A stretch of 64,000 bases of DNA, taken from Diphasiastrum complanatum (taxonomy: Eukaryota > Streptophyta > Lycopodiopsida > Lycopodiales > Lycopodiaceae). Where the stretch lies: assembly GCA_029204225.1 (NCBI GenBank), contig CM055106.1, positions 12,823,193-12,887,192 of the forward strand, given 5' to 3'. The notes beneath the pieces are model-generated. The model made no database searches. It worked only from the letters and a program-made list of their open reading frames with translations, and had not been told where the DNA came from. Each line of letters starts with the position of its first letter. Position 1 is the stretch's first letter. The translations under genes and the position numbers were made by a program. Shown piece by piece: positions 21,901-33,429 of the stretch.

Positions 21901-24890
21901 ATGCGGAGCCAAATTTTTGGTGGGCATCAAGGTTTTTGATTTTTTGATTTTGATCGAGTGAGCATGCGTTCAGTTGAGGTTCAGGTACCCAAAAATATTT
22001 TATTTTTTATGGTTTCAGTCACGAGCACACCTCAAATCTTTTGGTGGCTCCCATCATGCCGGCACACACAAGCGGGAGCACCAAAAAGAGGGAGCACCAA
22101 ATCTTTTTGATGGACCTCCAACTTCTCACACGTAGGCACACATTTTACAATACATAGAGTTGCTTTAGTGTATATGAAAAATTTGCAAGAACTGCAAAAT
22201 GCTTATGGGATAAAAGAACATGTGTCAATCACAATAGCTTGGGCAAAAACGTTGGGCAAGGTTATGTGAAATTTTTTAAACTAAAAAGGAAACGTAGTTA
22301 TGACAGATGGGGCCAAAGCGCCCCCCCCCCCCAAAAAAAACTCTTATAGGCAATTGCCATGTTGAAATCCAAGTGTTGACAAACAAAACACAAACCAACC
22401 ATGTGTGTGAGTGACTTACTATAATAAATTTTAAAAAAAAATTCTATAAGCCCTTTACCATGCGACACATTTAAGAGACCTAATATACTACTATTGTCAC
22501 AAAAGAAACATATTTATAACCCCTACCACACAACACGTGGTAAGGTCATCTATTCAATCCCACAAGCAAGTCCTAGCAATTAAACCACATGCGAATTTTT
22601 CAATTTCTCCTAAAAAAGTGCATGTGAGCAAGCATATTATAATGGAGACTTTGTATTCCCATGGTATATGGAAAGCTATTAAGTGTCTTTTGTAGGTGAT
22701 TTTGAGTTTAGCACAATTGGGAACTACTTACAAGGCTCAAGTCGTGTGCACTACATCTAGAAACCACATGTCTTTGACATCTAGCTGGGAACTAGGCTTC
22801 AGTAGTGTGCGCTACATCATGGAGCCACATTTTTTTGACATAGTGGGAACTAGGCTCATTTCTTGGATATGCACACCTTGATCTAGCTAACTTCTAAGAA
22901 GTTCAACCCAAAGATGATGCATATGACCATGCTATCAATATTGCAATTAGCCAGTGAAAGTTATAGTTTGGTCAATTTCTATGAGAACACAATATTTTGC
23001 AACCATGAGTATGATACTAGTTGTGGTCCTCCTAATCCAAGGGTGATGGAGCCTTGGTGAGATGAAGAAGTGCACGTGGGTAGAAACATGATTGGCAAAT
23101 GACCTCCTCAGTTGAGAATATATTGCTCCATTTATGTCGTTGGCCAAAGACAAGTAGATCTAAACACTATAACACAAGGGTCCAAGCTCATAAAATCTCC
23201 TAGAGGTCTCACAAGTCACCTATATCTTCTAACTCAAAATGCTTATGGGTGAGAATATTTCATTTAGTGGGACAAGTTAGGTAAAAAGGGAAATTTATGC
23301 CACACTATTCCAAGCTTGCATCATGTCCTACACCGTTGACATCTTGGAGCCTTGTACTCAAGGTTCATGTTCCACATCTTGGAGCCTTGTACTCAAGGTT
23401 CATGTTCCACCTACCTGATATGTTGTGAAGTGTACATTTGTGCATAAAAAACTTAGTAACTTTAGTTGTTAGTTCTAAAAATATATTCTAATTATATCAT
23501 GAAAGTACTAAATCCATTACATAAATTCTATTGACTTAACTAGAATGATCATATTGTCCAAAAATTCTTAGACAAATATTTGGAGGTTGCTTTGCCTTAA
23601 CTTTTTTTTTATTGTGTCAATATAACATTTAGCCTCTTGTAAAAGTGTTGAAATTTGACACCCATCATGCACATTAAAGGCCATTTTGGACGTATTTGAC
23701 ATGTCATTGGATATTTAGGTTGTCAACCTTGAAGTCCATTGTTTACATAAAACCCTCAAAGTGATGCCCTTGTTAGTTTTTAAAGGTCATGCTAGGGTGG
23801 TCACGTAACAAGCCAACATCGAAGGGCCCTCACCTTCATGCTTATGTCTCAAGCCTCGTCACCCTTCAATCAAGGCAACTTTCAAAGATCAAAGCCTATG
23901 TGTCTTTAGGTTGCCCTTGCATCTTAGCCTTCACCGACAACTTTCAAAAATTCACACTACCCTCTTGAAAATATTGTGGCTCGAGGACCCTTCTATTGTG
24001 GATATAAAGCTATGAATCATAAAAAAAACTCTTTTGTGAAAACAAATAACTTCAAAGCTCATCATAAGACAAAACCAAGATAAATGGGAGAGTATCAATA
24101 ACATCCATGGCACAACTAACAAGAAGTTGGCTAGTGACTTGCCCTACCAAGATGGAGTCCTCTTATGTGCGAGTGAGGACATATTAGGCTCAACTGAAAC
24201 TAGGGGCGATATGCCCAATGGATTTGGGCCTTATTGTTGTTAAAATCTTTGTTGGTATTTGTGTCCTATGCCTTGGTGTGAAATGACCTCCTCGCGAACA
24301 CTTGTCCATAGTCATGTATATGTAGTGGTGTCATGAGAGAAAATAAAAGTATTAAAACTTTTTCTCAATTTCATGAAATTAACGACTCCTAAGTTTCATA
24401 ATTGAATATCTTATGAACATTCCGTTAAACATATAAGTTTACTCATTTGAAAACAAGTGTAGTTTTCTCAAAACTCAAGATTCTTCAATCTTTTTATGAA
24501 AACTACTTTTGAAAAAAAAATTCTTGCTCCATTATCAATATGACAATTTTTTTGACTGCTCAATCATGTTTCTAATGTTTTTCATGAACCGATTTTCTAG
24601 TGATCTACCAAGTAACTTGTCATCAATTTATTAAAGAAAAAATATGGATTTCAGCTGAAATCATTTGATATTGGTACCTTCTACTTCACTTGAGTAGTGT
24701 TAATGGATGTAGTATTAATTTTAGTGCTAGATGTGGAATCATAAGCATGTGCTTGATTATGAACTATGTTATCGCTCTCATGGGGACGAATCTTCGTGTG
24801 ACAACAAGTTAAGATCTACTTCATCGCTTGATGCTTTGCAGGTTCTTAGGTCTAGGGTTGAAGGTGGATAGGAAATGCCCGCTACTATTT
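21901..24890. other. Intergenic, 3 kb, no gene
   Basis: AT-rich sequence upstream of the gene. It contains a C run (22321-22332), a diverged 72-bp duplication of CACTACATC...GGGAACTAGGCT (about 22730-22860) and a 36-bp exact duplication (23339-23410). Its right end may be the LTR of the gypsy element whose primer site is at 24891, but I could not fix LTR ends. Confidence 0.5.
23339..23410. repeat. Tandem 36-bp duplication
   Basis: Two adjacent copies of a block starting CATCTTGGAGCCTTGTACTC and ending GGTTCATGTTCCAC. Confidence 0.9.
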
Positions 24891-24908
24891 TGGTGCCATT
24901 GCTGAGGA
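24891..24908 (+). other. Decayed gypsy (Athila/Tat-type) primer-binding site
   Basis: TGGTGCCATTGCTGAGGA differs from the classical tRNA-Asp-complementary site TGGCGCCGTTGCCGGGGA only by C-to-T and G-to-A changes, the expected result of methylation-driven decay. It lies 540 bases before a gypsy gag on the same strand. Confidence 0.65.
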
Positions 24909-25432
24909 GCTACTCCAATTTTTCATTTTCAGCATGTTTTTAATCCATGCTTGGATGTTAGTTTGCATTAGGCATCTTGTTTTGGCATATTAGTGTTAAA
25001 ATTGTACTTTAGGGTTAATTTTGGAGAGAATTATGCTTGGTTTGTGTGAATTTCTTGCTTGGAATCTGTTTTGATTTTTGAGCATTCCAAATAGATCAAC
25101 AATCCAAAGATCCATTTGGATCTGAAAAAACCAGCAAAACCACAAAAATCGCTCACAAATGTTAGTGACAAACGGGACAAAATCTTCATCAGACAATGAT
25201 AACTTTATGTTCATTTACAGTCAGCCTTCCACAGCTTGCAGGGAACACTGCCCTGATGCAATGAAGCTATAGATTGAAGGGCAAAGGTTGCTACTGTCAA
25301 GTTTGTGATAGATTCTGAATAGAATTGGTCTAATTCTGAGAAAATTTCTATCTTGATCAAGATCTCTTTTCTGAAATTATAATCTGATTGATATCAAGTG
25401 GTAAAGTTTTTACAGGTCATATCAGGGAATAG

Positions 25433-26008
25433 GTGAAAAAATCCAGATCCAATCTCATTATCCATTACCTATTTTTTGTTCTGAAGAATGGTCGATTCAG
25501 TTCTGAACCTAAACTCTCGTTACCCCCACGTCCTATTATTAGAAGACCTTCTCGTTTGGAGTTACCAAAGTACAATGGATTATCATATCTAGTTAGATTT
25601 CTCAAAAATTTTACTGAATCATGCGAAGTCTATGGCGAAGTTAATCCAGAGAATAAACTTAATTTATTTCCTATGTCTTTAATTGGAGTGGCACAATATT
25701 GGTTTTACAATCAAGACATGACTAAACATTTAGATTGGGAAGTCGCTAAAGTTGCACTCTTTACAAGATTTAAACCTAGAAAGTTTTTGGATGATCATTT
25801 TTTACTTCTAACTAAAATCAAAATGAGAAAGAAGGAGAGGGTGCGAGATTATATTGAGCAAATCAAACATCTTAGATCTAAATGTGAACCAAATCTCATT
25901 AACGATGAAGCTATGATTATGTGGTTCTTAGCTTCGACATTAGATTGTCTTGGCTACTTAGTAACTCCATACCATCGTTGCCTGTTCCAAAATGACATTC
26001 CATTTTGA
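25433..26008 (+). pseudogene. Ty3/gypsy gag
   Basis: 192-codon frame with the retrotransposon gag pattern: LELPKYNGLSYLVRFLKNF, LNLFPMSLIGVAQYWFYNQ, LDWEVAKVALFTRF and an RDYIEQIKHLRSKC block. These match the capsid-like gag core of Athila/Tat gypsy elements (F.G...H...F...C......LFP.SL.G.A..W.......SW..L...F..RF). No zinc knuckle in frame; the rest of the element is lost or scrambled. Agrees with the primer site at 24891. Confidence 0.85.
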
Positions 26009-26319
26009 AACGAGCCTTGAAGAAAAAATGCTTTTGGTATGTGTTGATTTTTTGCCTAGAATTTTACATATTCCTTTTAATTATTAGTTAAATTGTTCTT
26101 GGTCAATACATATAGTACATTCCAACCTCCTTTTCTAGGAGCAGGTATCTAGGCTCCATAGATAGACTATGTATCTAGGTTGTGTGTGTGTGTGTGTGTA
26201 GCACTTCTATTGTATCTAGCATTTGTATATGTATCTATCATTATTTGAAAATTCTTAATCAAGTTTAAGATCATGATCAAACATATAGCATTGCATATTG
26301 TAATGTAGAAAGTGATTGA

Positions 26320-26590
26320 TGCATTATATATCTATCTCCAATTTGGAATATCATATGAGCATCAATAGCCACCTATATAGATCCCCTACAAGTAGATGTG
26401 GGAGACTCTAGAGCCTCCAACAAAGCACTCAAGAGCAATAGAATCAATGAGTATATCTATCTTCAATTTGGAATATCATATGAGCATCAATAGCTACCTA
26501 TGGGAGTAGTTATAGATCCCCTACAAGTAGATGTGGGAGACTCTAGAGCCTCCAACAAAGCACTCAAGGGCAATAGAACCAATGAGTGAT
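26320..26590. repeat. Tandem duplication, about 130-bp unit
   Basis: Two diverged copies share CAATTTGGAATATCATATGA, GATCCCCTACAAGTAGATGT and CCTCCAACAAAGCACTCAAG. The second copy (from about 26452) has an extra GGGAGTAGTT. A short GT run precedes it at about 26178. Confidence 0.9.
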
Positions 26591-26749
26591 GGTATGCCAA
26601 CAAATTATGTCAAGCTATTTTGGAGGCCCTTGTGGGAACCTTCTAGAAAGCTACCGATCAGGTTATTGGGTCCCAAGAGAGTTTTAGCCATGCCCATGCC
26701 CTTGTCATTGACTTAGTACCATAAATTAAACTCATGTGTTCATACATCA

Positions 26750-27070
26750 ACATGACCAACAAAAACATCACGCTCTATATGTGGCAATGTAGGGAGGAGT
26801 TGCAGGCAAATGCTAAAACTAAAGCTAATATAACTTCAAAATATAAGATTGAAAAAATGCAAATGCTATAGGAAAATCTGAAAAGTAATAATTATGAGGA
26901 ATGAGCCGAAACATGAAGTGAAAGTCGTACAATGAATAATAGCTACCAAAATTGTGTCAATCTATGTGACTAAATTGCCAAAGGAAGGCATGGTGATGAG
27001 AATCATAAGCATTAAGTCTAATGAACCTATTGTTTTCAATGTGGGGAGCACCAATACTAAATAGAGGTCA
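26750..27070 (+). pseudogene. Weak gypsy gag tail with half zinc knuckle
   Basis: Near 27030 the frame reads YCFQCGEHQY, the first half of a CCHC knuckle, followed by degraded sequence. Upstream frames resemble the linker of a gag but are too decayed to prove. It may belong to the gag at 25433. Confidence 0.35.
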
Positions 27071-27119
27071 CTAGCATCGGCCTCAACAAAAAACAATTTG
27101 TTCGGATCGACTATGTGTA

Positions 27120-28110
27120 GTATGGGCATGGTACATACAATGTTTCAAGATCCTCAAAGCCTTCGTTCAATTTGTTGGTCCCCTGTATTGGCGGACTGAT
27201 TTTTTTATAGTTGCCCTTGAGAACATTCACGAAGGGTGATGCCAACTAGGCATAGTCCTCAATGAATCGGTGAAAGAAACCTATGAAGCCTAGAATTTTC
27301 TTTACTTCATACATGATCAAATATGATATGGCCTAGATATCGTTTCGATCTAAAAGGCTCATATTTCGACTCCTTAGCATAAAGCTTTTTATGCCTTAGA
27401 ATTCTAAAGACAATATGAAGGTGCATTTCACTTGGATCAAGGGTTTTGGATCTTCTGATTCCGTAAGAAATGTGACACCCTCTTGCAAGTCATTTGGAAT
27501 ATCTGATGCAATATCTCTTTGTTTAAATGATATGTCATTCTCTTGTATTGAGCTAAATGAAACAATTTAGAGACTTTTTACTCAAACCTAGCACCACAAC
27601 TAAAACTCCTTTGCAAAGAGTGCAACGTCTTAGACCAATGGTTGTCACAAATTTCCATAGCCATTATGAATCTATATAACTAAAAAACTGTGTTCGTTTT
27701 AGTCATTTTTATCATAAATGTCATATGCCCAATACATCGGATCATCCACAATAGGGTTTTTAGGAGGGTGTTGCTATGGTATTTGTGAGACTGAGAGTGA
27801 AACTAAGAATTCATAGTTACCATATCTAGTGAAAACTTATTTTAGTACGTTGTCCTCTTTTACTCCTACTTGATGGCATCCTGATTTGAGGTTTATCTCG
27901 GTGAAATACTCAACACATTTGGATGGGCCTTCAGGTCATTCATCCTAGGTAAGGGACGATGATTCTTGATTGTCATTTCAACTTTTTATAATCCACATAG
28001 AGGCGTAAGCCTTCCTTCGTGCCAATAAAAAGTACAAGAGCCTCCCAAAGGGATTTATTGGATCAATTATGGCCTATACATAAATAATCCATAGGTTGCT
28101 TAGCAACTCC
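27120..28110 (-). pseudogene. Ty3/gypsy reverse transcriptase remnant
   Basis: Minus-strand frames read SLWEALVLFIGTKEGLRLYV and DYKKL (RT start, about 28075-27985), a central part with stops, and finally VKKILGFIGFFHRFIEDYA followed by LASPFVNVLKGNYKK (27300-27200), the RT end and connection (compare FLGL..YYRRFI....A.PL..LLKK). The catalytic YxDD block was not found intact. It continues the gag at 28120-29595. Confidence 0.8.
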
Positions 28111-29595
28111 ATCCTCTTCCTTTTGGCTCACCCTACATGGAAAAAGGGATAACTATTGGGAAGGTCTATCTAGTGGTCTATTCCCCTAGAGGGGGGTAAA
28201 CCCTCAAGCAACTACTCGGAAAATGCATCACCAATTTCTTGCCTATTTCTCACTAGGATCATTATAAGGTACAATACTAGGCAATTGTGACATATCAATA
28301 CTAAAGTGTTGAATAACATGATATTTTCACATAGAACACAACTCTCAAATAACAAAGATAAGTGTGATACTCAAAAACTTTTCAAGCATTGATTTAAATT
28401 TCATGAGCAGGTACATCAGGTCAATCAGGCATAATTACGTTGCCTTTCAATTCTAATGAGAAGCACTCATATTAGAATGTTAGATTATGCGCACTTTGCC
28501 GTTTTGTAATGACTCATTTCTAGAATAAATGCATTCTTTCCCTAAAATTAAATGTACCTTATCAAGATTCATCATGTGGAAAGTTAAACAATCTAAATAA
28601 TATTGAATCCTCGATGGGCAATTGAGGAACAATTTCCCCTATCTCCTCACTTGTTGCCATCTTAACCATAGACTCATGATAACTTGGCATGTGAGGAACA
28701 ATCTCATTACCTATCCGTTGATCCTCACTTGTTGCCGTCTTGACCATAGACTTGTGATAACTTGGCATGGTGGCCACCTTCATAAATAGTCGGTATATGT
28801 ATTATCAAAATGTTCATAGCTTGACCTCCCCTATGTATCCATTCATGTGAATGAGATCATGAAGCTCAAAAGCAATTGTATCAAAATGTTGTCTTATAAA
28901 TAACATCAATTGTGAAGGATACATCAATGCAAGAAATAACAGAGTTGCTTGGGACCTTGAACAATTGATGTGTTTCTCCTTCCTTATGCAGGAGAAACAC
29001 AGCTATTTCTTTTGAACTTGTCAAAGTCGGTCGTGTCCAAATTAGGGCATTGCTGCTTTCTCGATGTCGTAGAATCTCTTTTCCCTTTTTCTAAAAGGGG
29101 CTTGAAGGCTTCTCCTTCTTCAAATTCATAGCTTGTTGCTCCTTGCAAGCTAAGGCATGGGTGCCATCAAATATCTTAGAAACCACAAAACAGCCTTAAA
29201 AAACTATGGTTGATTTTTCTGAACCTCAAGCTGATACTCCTTTGGCAATTCAAGAATGAAATGCAACTTGAGGAGAGCAAGGTCCATTTGAATGGCAAAA
29301 ATGAGAGACTAGATTTTGAAATTCCTGCAAAAGAGACATCTGTGGGCCTTGTTCCCATTTGCAAATTTGCAAATTGACAATAGTGTCCAATGTTGTCCAA
29401 GACTAGCAAAAATATGTTCTAAAAGCCTCTCAAAACTCATCTTGTAGTCAATGCATTGGGCTTATCTTTAGATCCTACCACCAAAAAATATGCCTTGCCA
29501 CATAAAAAAGTTGATCTCAATTGTGATTTGGATACCGTTGGGTAAATAGTGCATAGAAAATGCAATCTTCATCTCTTCTACCATGTCAAAATAAG
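28060..29595 (-). pseudogene. Retroelement gag-linker remnant (copy 2 of the inverted pair)
   Basis: Reverse-complement counterpart of 15965-17560, with the same duplicated MPSYHKSMVK/MPSYHESMVK block (28783-28562) and the same RT start. The zinc-knuckle region is shorter and scrambled compared with copy 1. The upstream end at about 29595 abuts a short spacer and the copia primer site at 29656-29645. Confidence 0.75.
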
Positions 29596-29644
29596 ACATC
29601 AACTCAAAATAAGATATCACTCTATTGGGCGAAATAAGACATCA

Positions 29645-29656
29645 GCTCTGATACCA
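29645..29656 (-). other. Copia primer-binding site next to LTR 29657-30658
   Basis: TGGTATCAGAGC on the minus strand, continuing into TGATGTCTTATTT. Marks the adjacent repeat as a 5' LTR on this side. Confidence 0.85.
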
Positions 29657-30658
29657 CTTCTATTGGAGAAAAACAAATTGACGTCGTAGACAGCCATACA
29701 AATCTCTTCTTAATAGTGTTTGTGTGAGAGGAGCGAGAGTTATCATTCAACAATAATGCAATCAAGTAGAACAATAGTGAATCTGTATATTGAAGTTGTA
29801 AATACAACGATCAGACCTCAATACAATTGCGTTGATAAGCGTGTGATCCTACTAATAGATTCAAGAATAATTGCAAAAGTTTCGAATTCTCTCTCTATAT
29901 ATAATCACCAACTCTGAGGAGTCAACTACTGATAAAAATTGTGTTCTCCGCTATTTGACCTTAGGTATCATAATCCTCTCATCTATCATCATCTCTTTTG
30001 CCCTCACTCAATTACATGTATATATACATATCAACTGAAGAATCTTGTACTAGCTTAACTTTACAAATACAAAATTGATTAACAGTTGTAAAACTGATCA
30101 GTGGATCAGTTCATTGATGGAGCATGAAGGCTTTCTGGTCTGATAGCGACATCAGTGTATTTTTGGCAGATTGGAATGCAACACCCTTTGGCCTTTTGGC
30201 CTTTGCCTTTACTTCAGGGAAGCCTTTGAGATTTGTAAGACACCTTCAGCGTTTGGAAGACACCTTCGAGATTTGTAGGACACTATCTTTACTTGTAGGA
30301 CACCTTCGACTTTTGTAGGGCAAGTGTTGCATTTTTTGCCTGTTAGAAAACCCATGTAAAAACACAATGTTGGGGTTTTCACCTTTTTTGTCTGTTAAAA
30401 ATTGCATGTAAAAATGTTGTGTCACATTTTTTGCCCTAATTGTCGCCTGTCAAAAACCCCATGTAAAAACACAGTATCGGGTTTTTCGCATTTTTTGGTT
30501 GTCATAAAACCCGTGTAAAAAATCAAAGTGTAGCGTCGACAATTAGTTCAAAAATGCAAACTGTTAAAAAACAGTTCATTTGCTGTAGGTTACATTTGAG
30601 AGAGTAAAAATCTAGAGAACGAAGGAGGGCTGAGTAGGAGTTAGATTAAGCTCCAGCA
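29657..30658 (-). repeat. 1.0-kb copia LTR with both PBS and PPT flanks
   Basis: The minus-strand start TGCTGGAGCTTAATC follows a polypurine tract AAGGAGGAG (30670-30659) and the end of a copia RNase H. The other end touches a primer site at 29656. The exact 3' end is uncertain by up to about seven bases (ATAGAAG may be spacer). The upstream half contains about four diverged 60-bp repeats with (A)CCC(A/G)TGTAAAAA and GGTTTT(T)C motifs (30340-30530), plus repeated TGTAGGACACCTTCGA phrases (30230-30320). Confidence 0.75.
30230..30530. repeat. Diverged tandem repeats inside the LTR
   Basis: Two families in series: short GGACACCTTCGA-type units (about 30230-30320), then about 60-bp units with CATGTAAAAACACA and GGGTTTTTCGC (about 30345-30530). 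Likely the U3 enhancer-type repeats of the element. Confidence 0.7.
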
Positions 30659-30673
30659 CTCCTCCTTAAGCTA

Positions 30674-31135
30674 ACTGCTATGAATCTGATCTACAATTGA
30701 GATTTAACATACCTACTAAAGTAGAATGCTTATTTCTAGACAATGCCTTTGTCAAAATATCAGCCAACATATTGTCTGTATGACAATAACTTAGTACAAC
30801 GTCTTTACTCTGAACTTTCTCTCTAAGAAAATGGAATTGAACTTCTATATGCTTAGTTCTATTATGAGTTCGTGGATTTAGAGATAGAGTTATGTAGTGG
30901 GAGTATTGTTGGACTGATCTACGAGAATTGCAGATCCTACAGTAGCCTTCTTAGCTAGATTATCTCCTTCGCTGCTGATGTAGCTGCAACATATTCAGAT
31001 TCTGTGGAGGACAGAGAAATGCATTTCTGCTTTCTGTTGTCCCATGAGATGGGTCCTCCTGCAAGGAAACAAATGTTGTCTGATGTGGATTTTCTGAAAA
31101 AGTGGTCAATGTGAGTGCAACTTCTGTTTTGCCAT
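30674..31135 (-). pseudogene. Copia RNase H end
   Basis: The minus-strand frame reads RTKHIEVQFHFLREKV, then CHTDNMLADILTKALS and ends LNCRSDS plus stop, 15 bases before the polypurine tract. The motif order is that of the copia RNase H C-terminus. Stops break the part nearer 31.1 kb. Confidence 0.85.
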
Positions 31136-31695
31136 TAGCTCGAAGCATAATGCTTTGTAGCTTGAATGTACCTCAGTATTCTTTGCAGAGCTTTCCAGTG
31201 CTGTAGGCCTGGATTGGAAATGTATTGAGACAATGTGCTTACTACATATGCTAGATCAGGTTGTGTGCAGATCATAGAATACATAATAGATCCTATGACA
31301 GACTGATAAGAATACCTGCACATTTCTTGCTGATCTGCTTGAGTTTTGGGACACATGTCTTTGGACAACTTAGCTCCTCGGTCCATAGGTGTGTCTATGG
31401 GCTTGCAGTCCTCCATGCCATATCTGCGAAGTACATTGTGTATCAGTGACAGAATGGACTTGGCTCTTTTGGCCTGTCCTCTTGGAAATCTGGTTCTAGG
31501 TTGTTTGCCTAGTAAGCAACTTTCACAGACAGATTGATTAGCTGTAGTAACAGCATTTATATTCATGTCCTTGACCATTTTGTTATGATGCATATACAAG
31601 ATTGAACGCATATTTAGATGTCCTAATCTCTGATGCCATAAATTAACATCTGAACAACTCACAAAAAGTGCAACATCGTGACTCAGTATGTACAA
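31135..31695 (-). pseudogene. Copia in-frame fusion of GAG-pre-integrase to RT C-terminus
   Basis: 187-codon open frame. Residues about 20-80 are the integrase zinc-binding part (LWHQRLGHLN ... CESCLLGKQPRTRF) ending at SILSLIHN, where the first catalytic Asp is expected. It then continues with GMEDCKPIDTPMDRGAKLS and VIGSIMYSMICTQPDLAYVV, the RT thumb/RNase H junction. An internal deletion of roughly 2 kb (integrase core and RT palm) was sealed in frame. Confidence 0.85.
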
Positions 31696-32370
31696 GTTTC
31701 CTTCTCTGTAAGGAAAGAGGATTTCCTTTGAATTCTCATAAAAAACAATACAGAGAAGTTGGTTTACTGACAGAAGGAAGATCTTGCACTAGATTCTGAG
31801 TCGACATTTGCTGAATACTATTGAAGTTTAGATGGCCTAATCTAAAATCCAAAGCATATCAGTCAATTCATAAGTGGATGAATGAAGAGCTTGGCTATTT
31901 GTCGAATAGCAGTGACTAAGCTTGTACAGATAGCCACATCGTCTACCCAAAGCTAAAACTTTTCTAGACTTATCGAGTATGGTGTAGCCCTTTGTATCAA
32001 TTCAACCTTTCGACCAGAATCAGCGATTCCGCTTATCGAAAGCAGATTCTTGGTAAGGTTAGAAACATGAAGAACGTTGGACAACAACTTTACATCACCT
32101 TTCTGAAACTCGAATTTGACTGTTCCTTCACCTTCGATAGAATGAGATGAGTTGTCTCCAAGTTGTACAGCTCTTGAATGGGTGAATGACTTGTAGCATT
32201 AGAACCAGTCTCGATGGTGAGTCATATGTTGAGTTGCTCATGAGTCCAAGTACCAGGAGTCGATATCCTGATGTTCTCCAACCTTGGTCATAAAGGCACT
32301 TTCATCTTCCTCTTGTTGCTGGATCCAGTGATTGGTTGTAACAATATTGGCTTGCGAGATGCTCCTAGGT
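31696..32370 (-). pseudogene. Copia protease-region remnant
   Basis: The frame upstream of the fusion reads EGEGTVKFEFQKGDVKLL, then NVLHVSNLTKNLLSIS, the segment between protease and GAG-pre-integrase (compare VLYVP....NLLS). The protease DSG motif itself is not intact. Confidence 0.65.
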
Positions 32371-32399
32371 CAAAATTGCCATGACCCAATTTTCATAGA

Positions 32400-32636
32400 C
32401 ATCATTGCAAGGCTCTCATCAGAGTCATGAGGTATATTCGAGCTACTATGAACCAGTGCATTTACTATGGAGAAGTCGACAACAACAATCTTCATTAGCT
32501 TAGCGGATATTCCGATGCAAGCTGGGGAGGAGACGTAGATAATCGTAAGTCCACATCTACATCACATTCTTCCTCAATGACGGTCCTATTTCATGGCAGT
32601 CGTAAGCAAACCTCTATTGCTCTTTCATCTACAAAA
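32400..32636 (+). pseudogene. Copia RNase H fragment, opposite strand
   Basis: The plus-strand frame reads RVMRYIRATMNQCIYYGE, GYSDASWGGDVDNRKSTS and GSRKQTSIALSSTK, the copia RNase H pattern (LRYIKGT..., GYSDADWAGD..DRKST, SSKKQ..VALSSTEAEY). It stops abruptly at ALSSTK, where A-rich and pyrimidine-rich sequence begins. A separate insertion from the minus-strand pieces. Confidence 0.8.
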
Positions 32637-33310
32637 AAAGACCCGGAAAAATGTCACACTTTGTCCACAAAAAATGTCACCCATTTTACAAAGAAAAAAG
32701 CAAAAATACGTTTGAAAAAAAATGGAAAAAAAAAAAAAACATACAAGCCTTTTTTTTTTTCTTTTTCACACACACAACAAAGAGATTTCAAATGTTATTT
32801 TGCCCCCTGTGCACACGCTCTTTATCGGGTCTCTCTCTCCCTCGATGGCTGGCGCATTCTAATCGGGCCTCTCTCTCTCTCTCTCTCTCCATTATTGCTA
32901 TTTTTCCTGTAAAACCTAAAAGAACCCTAAAATATTCAAGAACAGCGCCTCTCTCTTTCTCCTATGCAACCCTCTCTTTCTTTCTCTTGCCATTTTATAC
33001 TTTTTTCTCTTTCTAAAAATTTCTCTTTCTATGAAGTTCTAAAGTCACATGTTTTCGCTCTCTAAAAATTTCTAAACTCACGTGTCATTTTTAATCATTT
33101 CAAATGCACTTCAAATAAACTTTAGGAAAAACGTGCTTAATCAAAAGGCAATAAACTCGTTTTCTCCATCATTGGTGACATTCTCTCTCTCTGCCCCCCT
33201 CGATGGCTGCCGTCTTCCCGCTGCTGCTAATCGCGATGGCTGGTGTTGATCCATTAGGAGACCAGATGAAGATGTTTGTGTAGAAATGCTCATGCCTTTC
33301 CATAATATCA
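32637..33310. other. Low-complexity A-rich and CT-rich stretch
   Basis: A runs near 32715, T runs near 32750, then CTCTCTCC-rich sequence with a short CT run (32871-32889). No coding similarity; ORFs here are composition artefacts. Confidence 0.7.
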
Positions 33311-33324
33311 CTCATCACTACCCT

Positions 33325-33396
33325 TGCAACTCTGACCTGCATTTGCATTTGGGCATCCCTTGCAACTCTGACCTGCATTTGCATTTGGGCATTGAT
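33325..33396. repeat. Tandem 36-bp duplication beside the EIN3-like pseudogene
   Basis: Two adjacent copies of TGCAACTCTGACCTGCATTT plus 16 bases. On the minus strand it encodes MPKCKCRSELQG twice. Confidence 0.95.
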
Positions 33397-33429
33397 GATG
33401 ATTTTGGCTGGCTATACAGAAACAGGATA

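Noticed and set aside
32577-33016. Plus-strand ORFs of 111 and 121 codons
   Set aside because: Begin inside a decayed RNase H and continue through A-rich and CT-rich low-complexity sequence; the two frames overlap and neither has a domain.
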